The notes beneath the pieces are model-generated. The model worked only from the letters and a program-made list of their open reading frames with translations. It had not been told where the DNA came from and did no database searches. Positions 43,438 through 53,633 of a stretch of DNA of 64,000 bases are shown here, in pieces. Position 1 is the first letter of the stretch. Every line of letters begins with the position of its first letter. Source of the DNA: Wyeomyia smithii (Eukaryota; Arthropoda; Insecta; Diptera; Culicidae). Where the stretch lies: positions 192,494,498 through 192,558,497 of the forward strand of contig NC_073696.1 in the NCBI RefSeq assembly GCF_029784165.1, given 5' to 3'. The translations under genes and the position numbers were made by a program.

Positions 43438-43859
43438 CGCGGCATCTTTATTCTTTTTGTTAATGCGTTAGAATTTGACGAGCTTGTATTAGACAAAAAA
43501 GACCCCTCGTTATTTGACATGCTTGCACTCACGATATTTGACTGCGAAATTCACTAGAGCACACCTATACTGAAACGTGGAATTCGTATTTTTTTATCAA
43601 TTTGCATTCATCATGAGAATGTGTTAGTAAGCCAAGGTTAAAATTAAGAGGTTGTTTGAGCAGAAATAATTGAATTTTTCGTTGGTGATATTTCAAAAAT
43701 TTATATTATTTTTGCCAAAAATGAGCCAATTTTCAAGTTTTCAAAGATCTCAATAATTGTTTTATTATAGTTATTGAAATCAATATACAACATATTTAGC
43801 TTTAAATGTAGTTGATATTAACTGTTTGTCTTTACCTATAGCTGTAGATCTTGAAATCC

Positions 43860-44513
43860 ACCGTGTCTAGAAGTTCTGCTGCATGCACGTCGTGTGGAAG
43901 TGGAGCTAATCATTTAGTTCTTTGAGTGATTCGCTTCAGTCGAGTTTCAGTCAGGTTGATCGGTGTGTAGTTGTATGATCTCCCAAGCGGATTGTACAGG
44001 TGTAGAGGACATAATTCTCACGACCCTCCAAAAGTTCAATTTCCGCGCGGACCTTTCCCTTAAATAACCTATTAGTTCCGAGTTATTCGAGTGCTGGCTG
44101 CGGCGAAAAATTGGCGGTGACGAACGTGAATCGGTACGAAGAAAAAGCTGCGGTTGAGGGCGGATTCATCTCAACTTCAATTTTCTGTGCCAGTGACCGA
44201 ATAGCTTGATTCTCAAGGTCCATGTGAAGTTTTTTTTTTGCATAATCAACTAATGAAGCATACTAATTGCTGAAGCTGTGTGATTTTTAGCTATACTGTA
44301 AAAGTGATAAAAAAGGAAACATTTTAGTGTAGAACTAGAGTGAGTGCATTTTTCAGCGGTGTAAACCCTTGTATAACTTCTCTTGAACCAATTTTTAGTA
44401 GCAAACGTTTAAACAAAAAGTATTCTTGACATTAACAAGTTGCGTGACTCATTAATACCGCAAGTCAATTCCGGCTTAACACGTCAATCGTAAACGATGC
44501 TGATCAAAGAGTT
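43860..44513 (+). CDS. Possible first coding exon of a PI-transfer protein
   Basis: The only coding part would be 44497-44513: ATG CTG ATC AAA GAG TT, with A at -3, an in-frame TAA two codons upstream, and a perfect GTAAGT donor at 44514. MLIKE is how PITP-domain proteins of the rdgB/PITPNM and vibrator type begin (MLIKEY or MQIKEF). Upstream, 43860-44496 is comparatively GC-richer, contains TTCAGTCGAGTTTCAGTCAG (arthropod initiator-like TCAGT) and looks like a 5' UTR. I found no second exon in the remaining 19.5 kb, so the gene would have a very long first intron or run outside. The match is only five residues; treat as tentative. Confidence 0.4.
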
Positions 44514-46440
44514 GTAAGTAGCATTTACTTATTTCGTGCATGAAGTTGATATTTTGGTTATTTTCAATTTTTTTGTGGGAAAACATTCAGAACTGTCTCA
44601 AGATGCATCTTAGATTTATCTGAAATATAACATTCTTTTACAAAACGACCACGATGGCAGGATTGCAAATGAAGAAAATTGATTTTTCTTCCTGTGTGGA
44701 CAGGAGAACTGAGAAATTTTAGTCTGTGTGATCAGACCGAGCTGCCATCTAAGATTTGTGAATATTTTTCAACATTATCGAAATGGATGTGTTATAGAGT
44801 ATGTGCGATGGACACCTTAGTAAAACATAATTTAAACATATAGAAGCCTCGTTATATCCCTATTTAGACCATTGATTTAGTTGGGTTGGTTCGAACAAAA
44901 TCAGATAGCTAACATAATATTACAGCGACTGGTGTTGTGGTTCCTCTTTTATTTCTTTTCTGGCAACCTCGCCATTTTATAAGAGGCAGCCTTGTCATTT
45001 TGACAAATCATTCTTTTTTTCATATTTGTGTTGTTGCTTTTCCGCTGTTTAGGTTAAACACATGATGGTGTATTAAGAGGTATGTACAGCTTAGTGCACC
45101 TAAAAGACAACGGAGTCTGATAATCGTTGATGAAGAAAAGTGGAAACGCCTCATCTGTATCTCAGATTTTTGTTATTTGCAATACAATCTAAGTTTGAAA
45201 TGAGTATTTCAAAATTGATTACACTACGGTTGAGGTTATCGTATGAAATGTATAAGAATAGTTATCATAGAGAAGACGACTTACCTCCTGATGTCTATCA
45301 TCATGAAATAAACCGAAATGTCAAAGTTACTCATTTGGGAAATTCGGAGAATGTTTGAGTGTATTTGTATTCAACGAACATTTCACATGTGCTTGGAAAT
45401 GTGTTCATTTTTTATTACTGCACGAGTGCACGATTGTATGAAATTGAGAGAGGACGAATGTGCAAAAGCTAACAAGGTGTAGAATTTCAAGAGTTAAGGA
45501 TAACATAAATATGAACACGGGTGATGATTCGAATTGCTATTTTGAATAATTAGCTATATTTTGTATTGTAGCTTCAGTTTACTTTCATATTGACGTAATT
45601 TAAAGCATGCTTTTGTACGTTTTTGAGCAATGAAAAATATTTATATTTGGAATTTGATTTTCGTGCAATGTGGAGCTAGGTTGGCACATGAGATGATTGA
45701 TTATTGGTTTGATTATATAAATATCGAATGTGCGAAACTGCATTCAATATGATCTCGAATTGTAAAGGTCAATTATTAGAATGAAAAATAAACTGCCGCT
45801 TGTCAAAGGAATAGCTAATCATTTCAGAAACAATATGGGATGTTGCATATATCTGTAAAATAATTAGAAAAACTCAATTGCTCAAAGCTTCGTTGGAACA
45901 CAAGGTTTTTTATTGTTCTGTAAAATTTGTACAATGATATTTAATGTAAAATTGATTGTATTTACAATAAAAATATATTCAAATTATGGCAAAACTATGT
46001 ACAATCACAGCAACTTTTACGTTATTTTTTTCGGGAACGGCACGTCGGTATTTTGTTTGTGCGACATTATCTAGTTTTCCTTACTGAAAAACCAGTTGTT
46101 GAACTGCGGCTTATTAAGCTATAGCCCAGCCGGAATCCACCTAACAATAGCTTAACAAACTAAATCGGTGAAATAGTTTGTTGGGATAGGGGAGCTGGAA
46201 GCCCCAGATTACAGAGTCCGCTCTGACAAGTGATTGGTCGTGAGTTCGAATCTTAATAGAATCATTTTATCGACCATTTTTGATCTGGCTGAAACTTTGC
46301 ACAGTTTCTATGAGCTTTAGAAGTCATTTTGTACTTTTGGTTTTTTTTATTTTTGAGACACGATTAGTTTGTCTACAGTTTCATGGGCGTTGACACAATT
46401 GTATATAACAATTTTATCTTTCCGAAAAACAACAGAGCTG
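44514..46440. other. Putative intron or intergenic DNA
   Basis: AT-rich, no recognisable exon. The frame 45140-45358 has no known motif. Around 46190-46260 a stretch with GTGAGTTCGAATCTT resembles a Pol III B box and could be a decayed SINE, too weak to call. Confidence 0.35.
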
Positions 46441-46493
46441 CCATTCCCTTGATTACGACAATATTGATATATTACAAAATATTTCCAATACAG

Positions 46494-46590
46494 CAGCGGT
46501 TTTCAACCTGGGGTACGCGTACCCCTGGGGGTACTCGAAAGGCTTCAGGGGGTACGCGAAAGAAAAATCAGTAATGGCGGACAAAGCAAT
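46494..46590 (+). mobile_element. 5' end of a hAT-like element
   Basis: CAGCGGTTTTCAACCTGGGG followed by TACGCGTACCCC is a typical hAT-type terminus. No matching right end was found. It appears to have landed in a fragment of the CTAGGGG MITE family (TTGATATATTACAAAATATT just before it). Confidence 0.5.
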
Positions 46591-46625
46591 TTTTTTATAT
46601 TACTCCATTTGTTGTTCAATCTTGC

Positions 46626-47305
46626 TCTTAACGTAAAGTGACCAGATAGTTGAAGCTCCAACGCGGGACACACCTATTTAATTGTGCGTCGGACGGAGAG
46701 GAGAGGGGGGGGGGGGAGATTAATGTTGGTTATCTTGAAACGGTAAAAATTACACGTAAATTATTGTAAAAGTCAGCGGAACATATATTTAAACCACAAT
46801 GTTTGGAGCAACACAAGAAATCATCCCGAAAATAAGAACAAAAAAAAAAAATAAGAACAATTGAGACAATTCAACGTTCCTTCAATGAAACATACGTTCT
46901 AGAAATAACTTTCGCAGCAAATAATTTTTATCTTTCAAAGCAACTTAGGTACGCATAAGCAACTTACAGTTTTTGTAAAAAGTTTTGCTGCCACTTCTTT
47001 GTAAATTAAGCAAATTAACGATTAGCATTTGGAAGACCAACATTTTGACGACGCTAGTAGTTCAGATGAAAAATTAATGAAATCGCTAAGCAACTAACTA
47101 ATATTTAGTTCCTGGTAACAACAACGCGCAGTTTACTTTTCAAATTTTGGAATACAATAATATTGATTCCAAAATGAAGCAAGAGGGTATTAATGAGTAG
47201 ATTAATACTTATCGAAAACGCGGGACGCATTTCTGCGCGGGACATTTTGTTGAAAAGCGGGACTGTCCCGCGAAACGCGGGACGTCTGGTCACTTTATCT
47301 TAACG
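46626..47305. mobile_element. hAT-type element, TAAAGTGACCAGA ends
   Basis: Element 46634-47297 (664 bp) has perfect 13-bp termini TAAAGTGACCAGA and TCTGGTCACTTTA and an exact 8-bp duplication TCTTAACG (46626-46633, 47298-47305). Inverted GCGGGAC/GTCCCGC motifs lie near both ends. A poly-G run occurs at about 46688-46700. Non-coding. Confidence 0.88.
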
Positions 47306-47591
47306 TGAAACGGGATGGAACCCAACCATGGGATGACCGATGGCTTCCTCCTGCATACTATCGAATTTTTGGAATGCGTTATAAAATATCATTCATTTTT
47401 CTAATGCGTTATAAAATATCGTTCTAACTAACCTAATTCAATCACTTTGCACTTGTGGTTTTACCGTGTAAGTTCTCAAAACATACCGGTACGAAGCAGT
47501 CGCGTAACCACTCAAACTAAGTATTATATTCTCTTAACACTAATAAACATTGCGATCGCAACTAATTTACACGGAAAATTGAGCGAAATGG

Positions 47592-48490
47592 TCTGAAACT
47601 AGGGATACCATCCGTCCTGATTTAGCAGGACATGTCCTGATTTTGAGATCATATTTGGGCGTCCTGATTTATTTTTTATATTCTAGCATTTGTCCTGATT
47701 TTTATAAGACATGCAATTATCTTCAATCACCAAGCTCATATTGCAAGCCACAAGTCGGTAAATTTTTAACAGAAACGTGAATGTTGCCTGATATTAGAAA
47801 AAGTTGGAGATTGCCCAGTTTTTATTTGTTTTTCATTTCTGGTTGCCAGTTCGAATCCGTCGCTGGTAAAAATAACAAAGGGACATTTTTCTCCGATAAA
47901 AATCTTGAAGTAACATTTTATGAGGTAAAATTGTAAAATTTGAAGTGATGACCGTTTGGCGGGCTAAAGGAAATTAAGGGGGCTATTACAGTCAACAAGG
48001 TGAGCAGCGAGTTACTCGCCTGACCAATTTAGATATAACAGATGGTGAGTCGGCTGGATATCGGACGAGTAGCTCGTCTGCGAAACTGCTCCACTCAACT
48101 GTCACCAACCAAGTTTCACTCGCGTTTCCTTATACAACATTTTGTTCGTCAGTGACTCTAGGCGAGGCAAATTGCTCGCCTCGTTACCTGTAATCGGTCC
48201 CAAAATCAGGAAAAAATCTGCATTATTTTTGAAATATCTGGGAGATTTTAAACAGTTTACGTGTGCTGAATTCTTTGAGGACATACACATTCCTATAACT
48301 TCAAAGTTACTTGATAAAATTGGATCGTTCGAGATACATGTTGAATAAATTAACAACCGAATAGCATTTTGAAGTGCAAATCACATACCACCAGTTTAAA
48401 TCAGAATAAAAATAATTTGGATCAAATTTGTGCCGAAAAAATAGATGTCCTGAATTGTACCTCTGACCAGATGGTATCCCTATCTGAAAC
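47592..48490. mobile_element. hAT-type element, TAGGGATACCATC ends, with inner foldback
   Basis: Element 47600-48482 (883 bp), termini TAGGGATACCATCCGTC and GACCAGATGGTATCCCTA. Exact 8-bp duplication TCTGAAAC (47592-47599, 48483-48490). The left part repeats GTCCTGATTT several times. The interval 47985-48205 is a second, palindromic element with GGCTATTACAGTCAACAAGG against CCTCGTTACCTGTAATCGG, related to 40572-40700. Confidence 0.88.
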
Positions 48491-48844
48491 TTGCCTATAA
48501 AGTATAACGCCTCGAAAAATCCCGGTTTTTGCTCTTTTCTAGTTTCAAGTCAATTGTGGGCGTCAAGTTGTACGCCAGTGTTGTCAGCATTATTCAGCAA
48601 AATATTCAAAATGATGATTCAGTGGAGTTTTATGGCAACAAAAAATCAAAAATTCGGTAACCATGTACTATTAACTATGTTATAATAATTAGATTCCGTC
48701 CCGTTCCACCCTAAAACATTACTGTAGCAATCATCGGATAATCGAGTTTTCCGCATAATCGAATCACAGAAAAAATATTCAAATTTACTGTTAACGAACA
48801 TAATATTTCTTTTTTTTTATTTTACTCGTATGACGCATTGGCGT

Positions 48845-48985
48845 AACCAGAAATCATCCCTCTATCTATATCATAGCTCATTGACGTTATATTTTCGTTG
48901 GAGGGATCAAAATATATCAACCAATATCGTGTAATTTTATTAAAATATTTTCCATGAAAATAAGGGTGTCTAGCCTCTAGGTGTC
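48845..48985 (+). repeat. CTAGGGGCTAGACAC MITE fragment
   Basis: Contains CTATATCATAGCTCATTGAC and ends AGGGTGTCTAGCCTCTAG, the right half of the family seen at 28120 and 42794. Confidence 0.65.
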
Positions 48986-50003
48986 CCAGCGTTACGATGT
49001 GTATAAACTGAAAGAATAAATGTATCATATTTCTCCTTATATTGTCACAATCATATCACATAAATAAGACATAGGTAACACTGGGGAAGAAATCTTCCAA
49101 AAAATTGGGTGAAATTGAACTACTCGAATGGTCTCTTCCTCTGAAAAAAACTTTTGTTTGAGCAGTTCATGAAGGTCGTGTGCATGTGCAATCCTGCATG
49201 CTGTCTCTACCACGGGGATGGCAAGCTTGTCAGCTTACTTATAGCGAATTTTTTTATTCCACCAGCACACCTCGTTTTGACCTGGAAGCGCACTAACTGC
49301 TGTCAAAACCCTTCTTTATTCGCTCGATTTTGACCCAGTTTTGACCTGCCGTGCTGCCCGAAGCGCACTGTAAAATTTGTCAGCTTTAACCCACCACCGC
49401 ACGTGCTATGTTCGTAAACAATTATTTGGCATCTCTTTCTTACTTGCGTCTTAAATGGCGATGACGTTTCATTATTCCTCGACAGTTTTGCCCGCACACA
49501 GTGGAATAATAAAATTTGCTATTACTAAACAGTTCCAAGTAGTGTGACCTTTGCTGTACGTAAGAGTAGCGCTGCAAACTTTCGCTGTCATGAAAGAATT
49601 TTCAGTTGAAATTGAAATCTTTGAACTTCAATTTTCAACGAACGAGTTGAAAATGAGAGAGACTCAGCTCTAATCAGTTGACAGTAATTGTTGGCTAGCA
49701 GCGTTTCTGTGATTTCGCACACGCTGTGTTGCTTTAGCGATGTTTATGCGGTTGAGAATGTATATGCTCATATGGTTCATCTACTTTGTGCAATAAATTG
49801 GCTGGAATCAAATAATTTCGATATCAAATTGACACCAGTAACACTGAAGGTAGTTTCACCTTGAGACAGTGAAAAGGCTGTTTCTGTCATTTTCGTTTGC
49901 AGTGTCGAAATCTTGGAGGTCTGCGTAAGAGTCGTCTCAACTCCACTCGGTCTAAAGCTGCAGTTTGCCAGCTCTGCAGTCTGCGTAAGGTCCGTAGGTC
50001 GTT
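48986..50003. other. Intergenic, no gene recognised
   Basis: No conserved coding or RNA feature was seen. Short frames only. Confidence 0.4.
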
Positions 50004-51850
50004 CAATGGTAAATATTGGATTTATTCTTCAGTAACGAAACGAATCAGAATTTGATCCGTGCCTTAAAGCGGTAAATTTTTCTTTTTTTTGCCCGATGAA
50101 AAAAATGCAAACTAGCTTAGGAAATTTTCGATCCCGAAAAAAACATTTTTTTTTGATGCCGAATGTCTTAGAAATGCAGAACACGTCAAGATCTGGTGTT
50201 ATTTAAAAAAACGACTTTCTGGGACTTAGACAGGTGCTTATTACGGGAGTCACTTCACGGTGAAATATATTTCACTCTCACGCTCACTTCACTTTTTTAG
50301 ACCTATTCCCGATTCCACCTCAAGTGAGGTGACAAAAATCACCTCCGTGGAGTGAGATTGACAGTGAAGTGAAATTGAGAATAGGACAAGTGAAATGAGA
50401 TTGTTTCCCAGCTCAAAAATGTCTAAGTCCCAGAAAGTCGTTTTTTCCCGTTTTTTTAGATAACACCAGATCTTGACGTGTTCTGCATTTCTAAGACATT
50501 CGGCATCAAAAAAAAATGTTTTTTTCGGTATCGAAAGTTTCCTGAACTAGTTTGCATTTCATCGGGCAAAAAAATGAAAAACTGACCGCTTTAAGGCACG
50601 GATCAAACTCTGATTCGCTTCGTTACTGAAGAATAAATCCAATATTTACCATTAGATCACAAATCAATCAACTTTAAGACTTATGGCAGCTTCGAGGAAT
50701 CACTTCACCGTTCAAAATGGTCGTGAAATAATTCCACGCGAAACGTCGCTTTTTCTGTTCTCACTTCACTGATATGACACTCATAATAACCCAGATTCCA
50801 CGGCAGATGTCACTTCGCGACGTTTTTCTCACTTACGTGAGTCCCGTAATAGGATTTTGTTCACTTCACTCTGATTTCACCGTGAAGTGACTCCCGTAAT
50901 AAGCACCGTTATCACTAGATCACAAATCAATCAATTTTTAAGCTTCCCTATCTTCGTGAAATCATTCACCGTTCAAAATGGTCGTGAAATAATTACACGC
51001 GAAACGTCGCATTTTCCGTTTCCACTTCACTCATATGACACTCATAACAACTCAGATTTCACGGTAGATGTCACCTTGCGACGTTTTTCTCACTTACGTG
51101 AGTCCCGTAATAGGACTTTATTCACTTCACTCTGATTTCACCGTGAAGTGACTCCCGTAATAACACCAATTAGTACTTATTACGGGAGTCACTTCACGGT
51201 GAAATCAGAGTAAAGTGAAAAAAGTCCTATTACGGGACGCACGTAAGTGAAGAAACCGTTGCAAAGTGACATCTGCCGCAATCTGGATTATTATGAGTTG
51301 CATATCAATGAAGTGAAAACGGAATAAGCGACGTTTCGCGTGGAATTATTTCACGACCATTTTGAACGGTGAAATGATTCCACGAAGATGACATAAGTCT
51401 TGAAAATTAATTAATTTGTGATCTAATGATAAATATTGGATTTATTTCAGTAACGTATCAGTAACGACACGAATTAGAGTTCGATCCGTGCCAAGAAGCA
51501 GTCAAAGTTTCAACTTCATGACCGACGAAAAAAATGCACAGAACTTGTCGATACAGAAAAAAAAACATTTTTTTTTGATGCCGAATGTCTTAGAAATGCA
51601 GAAAACGTCAACCAGATGGTGTTATCTAAAAAACGGAAAAAATCGACTTTCTGGACTCAAAAATTTTGAGCTGAGAAACAATCTCATTTCACTTGACCTA
51701 TTCTCAATTTCACTTCACTGTTAATCTCACTTCACGGAGGTAATTTTTGTCACCTCACTTGAGGTGGAATCGGGAATAGGTCTCAAAAAGTGAAGTGAGC
51801 GTGAGAGTGAAATATATTTCACCGTGAAAATACTCCCGTAATAAGCACCA
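50004..51850. mobile_element. Cluster of four copies of a TATTACGGGAGTCAC foldback family
   Basis: A complete copy, 50233-50907, has ends GGTGCTTATTACGGGAGTCA and TGACTCCCGTAATAAGCACC. A complete inverted copy lies at about 51172-51847. An inverted internal fragment (50004-50231) and a right-half fragment (about 50915-51167) fill the rest. GTGAAGTGA/TCACTTCAC motifs recur through each copy and TTACGTGAGTCCCGTAATAGG is an inner pseudo-terminus. The order, with orientation, is minus fragment, plus, plus half, minus. No coding sequence. Confidence 0.8.
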
Positions 51851-52012
51851 TAACATCCTAAAATTACGTAACTCTAAACAACCTGACCCCTCTCCAAATT
51901 TACAAATTTGAGCAAACATCAGAGTAACCACCCCTTCCCTCAATGTAGCAATAAGTTACGCAGACTCACCCCCTCCTCATGCGTTACGTAATTTGTGTAC
52001 GACGTCTTACTG
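51848..52012. repeat. Diverged MITE shared with 41085-41312
   Basis: Contains CCTAAAATTACGTAACTC, CCACCCCTTCCCTCAATGTA and GCGTTACGTAATTTGTGTAC. See the entry at 41085. Confidence 0.5.
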
Positions 52013-52019
52013 CCATTTT

Positions 52020-53345
52020 GCGCCTTTAAATTTCTCTGCTGGTATCATTGTCGGTAGTTACCGTAGAGCCCAGGTACACGACCTCGTCGACCACCTCGAT
52101 TTCATCACTACCAACTTGAATTTGAGGTGGAAGGGTAACATTATTTTCTCTTGAACGTCGTTCAATCTGTTTGCCTTTGGTCTTCAGTTCGATGTACGTC
52201 ACAATGGCGAAACCAAATAGTTGAAACGACTTACGGAATATCGTACCACTCGTGTCAATTTTCGCTCCTTCCAGAGCAATGTTAAACAGTAGGCACGAGA
52301 GACCATCATCTTGGTTTAAACCTCTTCGAGTTTCGAAAGTGCGAAAGATAGGTACTACTTCGCAAATGGTGATAGTCGGCGGCAAAATATTTGGGAGAGT
52401 ATACCTTGTAGGCGGCGTTCAGAAGAATGATTACCCGGTAATTGCAGCACTCCAGTTTGTCACCCTTTTTGTAGATCGGATACACAATATCTTCCATCCA
52501 CTCCTCCGGTACTCGTTCTTCCTCCCAAATCTTGGTAGATGCTCATCGATGTGCTGTTTCCACTTTTCGATCACCTGACATTCGGAAGGAAGTTGACGTC
52601 TAAGCTCCTGCACATACCACCTTGAGGCACGTAGTTTTCGCAGGAGTTGTTCAGCTCCTCGTAGATCTTCCGAGTGTCGTTAGCTTGGTATAGCCCTTCT
52701 ATCGCTACGTGGTCACGGTTCTCTTGTTGGCGCTTCATCTTTGGAGTATGGGCTGTTCCGTACTCGTCGGTATAGTTCTACGTTCGCTCTCATACGGTGT
52801 TGCAGCATGCCCGTCCGTGCTGCGTTCTTCTCCTGCGGTCGCCGTCGAACCAGTCCGGAGCCCTTATACCTACAGCAGCGTTACCTATGTCGAATTGAAT
52901 GCTCATCCAGACATCTTCAAGAGTAGCTGCATCGAGCTGCTCTTCCGTGGGTAGCGCTGCCTCCAGCTGTTGCGCGTTTTCCTGTGCAGCCCTGGGGTCC
53001 CACAGTTGCTCAATATTTGGTCGCGGCCTTTGACTTCGGCGGATATCATACACCGTCAAGGGTTTTGAGCGCATGGATACAGTTGCTAGGTAGTGGTTCG
53101 AATCTACATTCGCACTGCGTAAGTTGCGAACGTAGATGACATCGGAGAAGAATCTATCGTCGATTGGAACGGGGTCGATTTGATTCTCTGTCTGTTGGTC
53201 AGGCGATCTCCAGGTTGTTTTGTGGCACTTGGAAAAGGTACTTTGGACTACCATACCACGAAAGGCTGCAAGTTTACGCACCAATGTTCGTCGGGTCTCT
53301 CTTCATGTGGGCAGTACACGCTGTAGTTGAAGAGTCGGCTCTTTA
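52020..53345 (-). pseudogene. RTE-type LINE relic, copy 1
   Basis: Minus-strand fragments in order: an endonuclease C-terminus (53284-52790; DRFFSDVIYVRNLRSANVDS then HYLATVSMRSKP), a linker (52613-52431), and RT pieces (52497-52306: YPIYKKGDKLECCNYRVIIL; 52385-52026: RRGLNQDDGLSCLLFNIALE then VVDEVVYLGSTVTTDNDTSR). Many frame changes, and the active-site region is missing. It is the same family as, but clearly diverged from, the copy at 53630-56620, and lies in the same orientation. Confidence 0.8.
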
Positions 53346-53633
53346 TCCCCAACTCGCATATCCTCGCGTTGATCGGCTGCCATCCAAGGTTACACAAAGT
53401 AATATGACTTATCGTTTTCTCAATTCAATTTTTTTATATCAACATAAACTGTTTTGCTAGTATTCGAAATTGTTTAAATTCGACAACAAATTGAAAACCA
53501 AATATAATGCTTTACTGTAGTTTTTCAGACAACCGTTTGTTGTAATTCCTGACACATTTCAGCTCAAATTATGTTCAAAAATGTTAAAGGTTGAACCGAA
53601 TCTACTTACTACTTATTTAGATGGCCGTACGTC

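Noticed and set aside
46190..46262. SINE or tRNA gene with a GAGTTCGAATC box
   Set aside because: No matching A box, A-rich tail or target duplication could be identified.
50004..51850. CRISPR-like array of GTGAAGTGA/TCACTTCAC repeats
   Set aside because: Repeats are inverted, unevenly spaced and part of foldback elements; the genome is eukaryotic.
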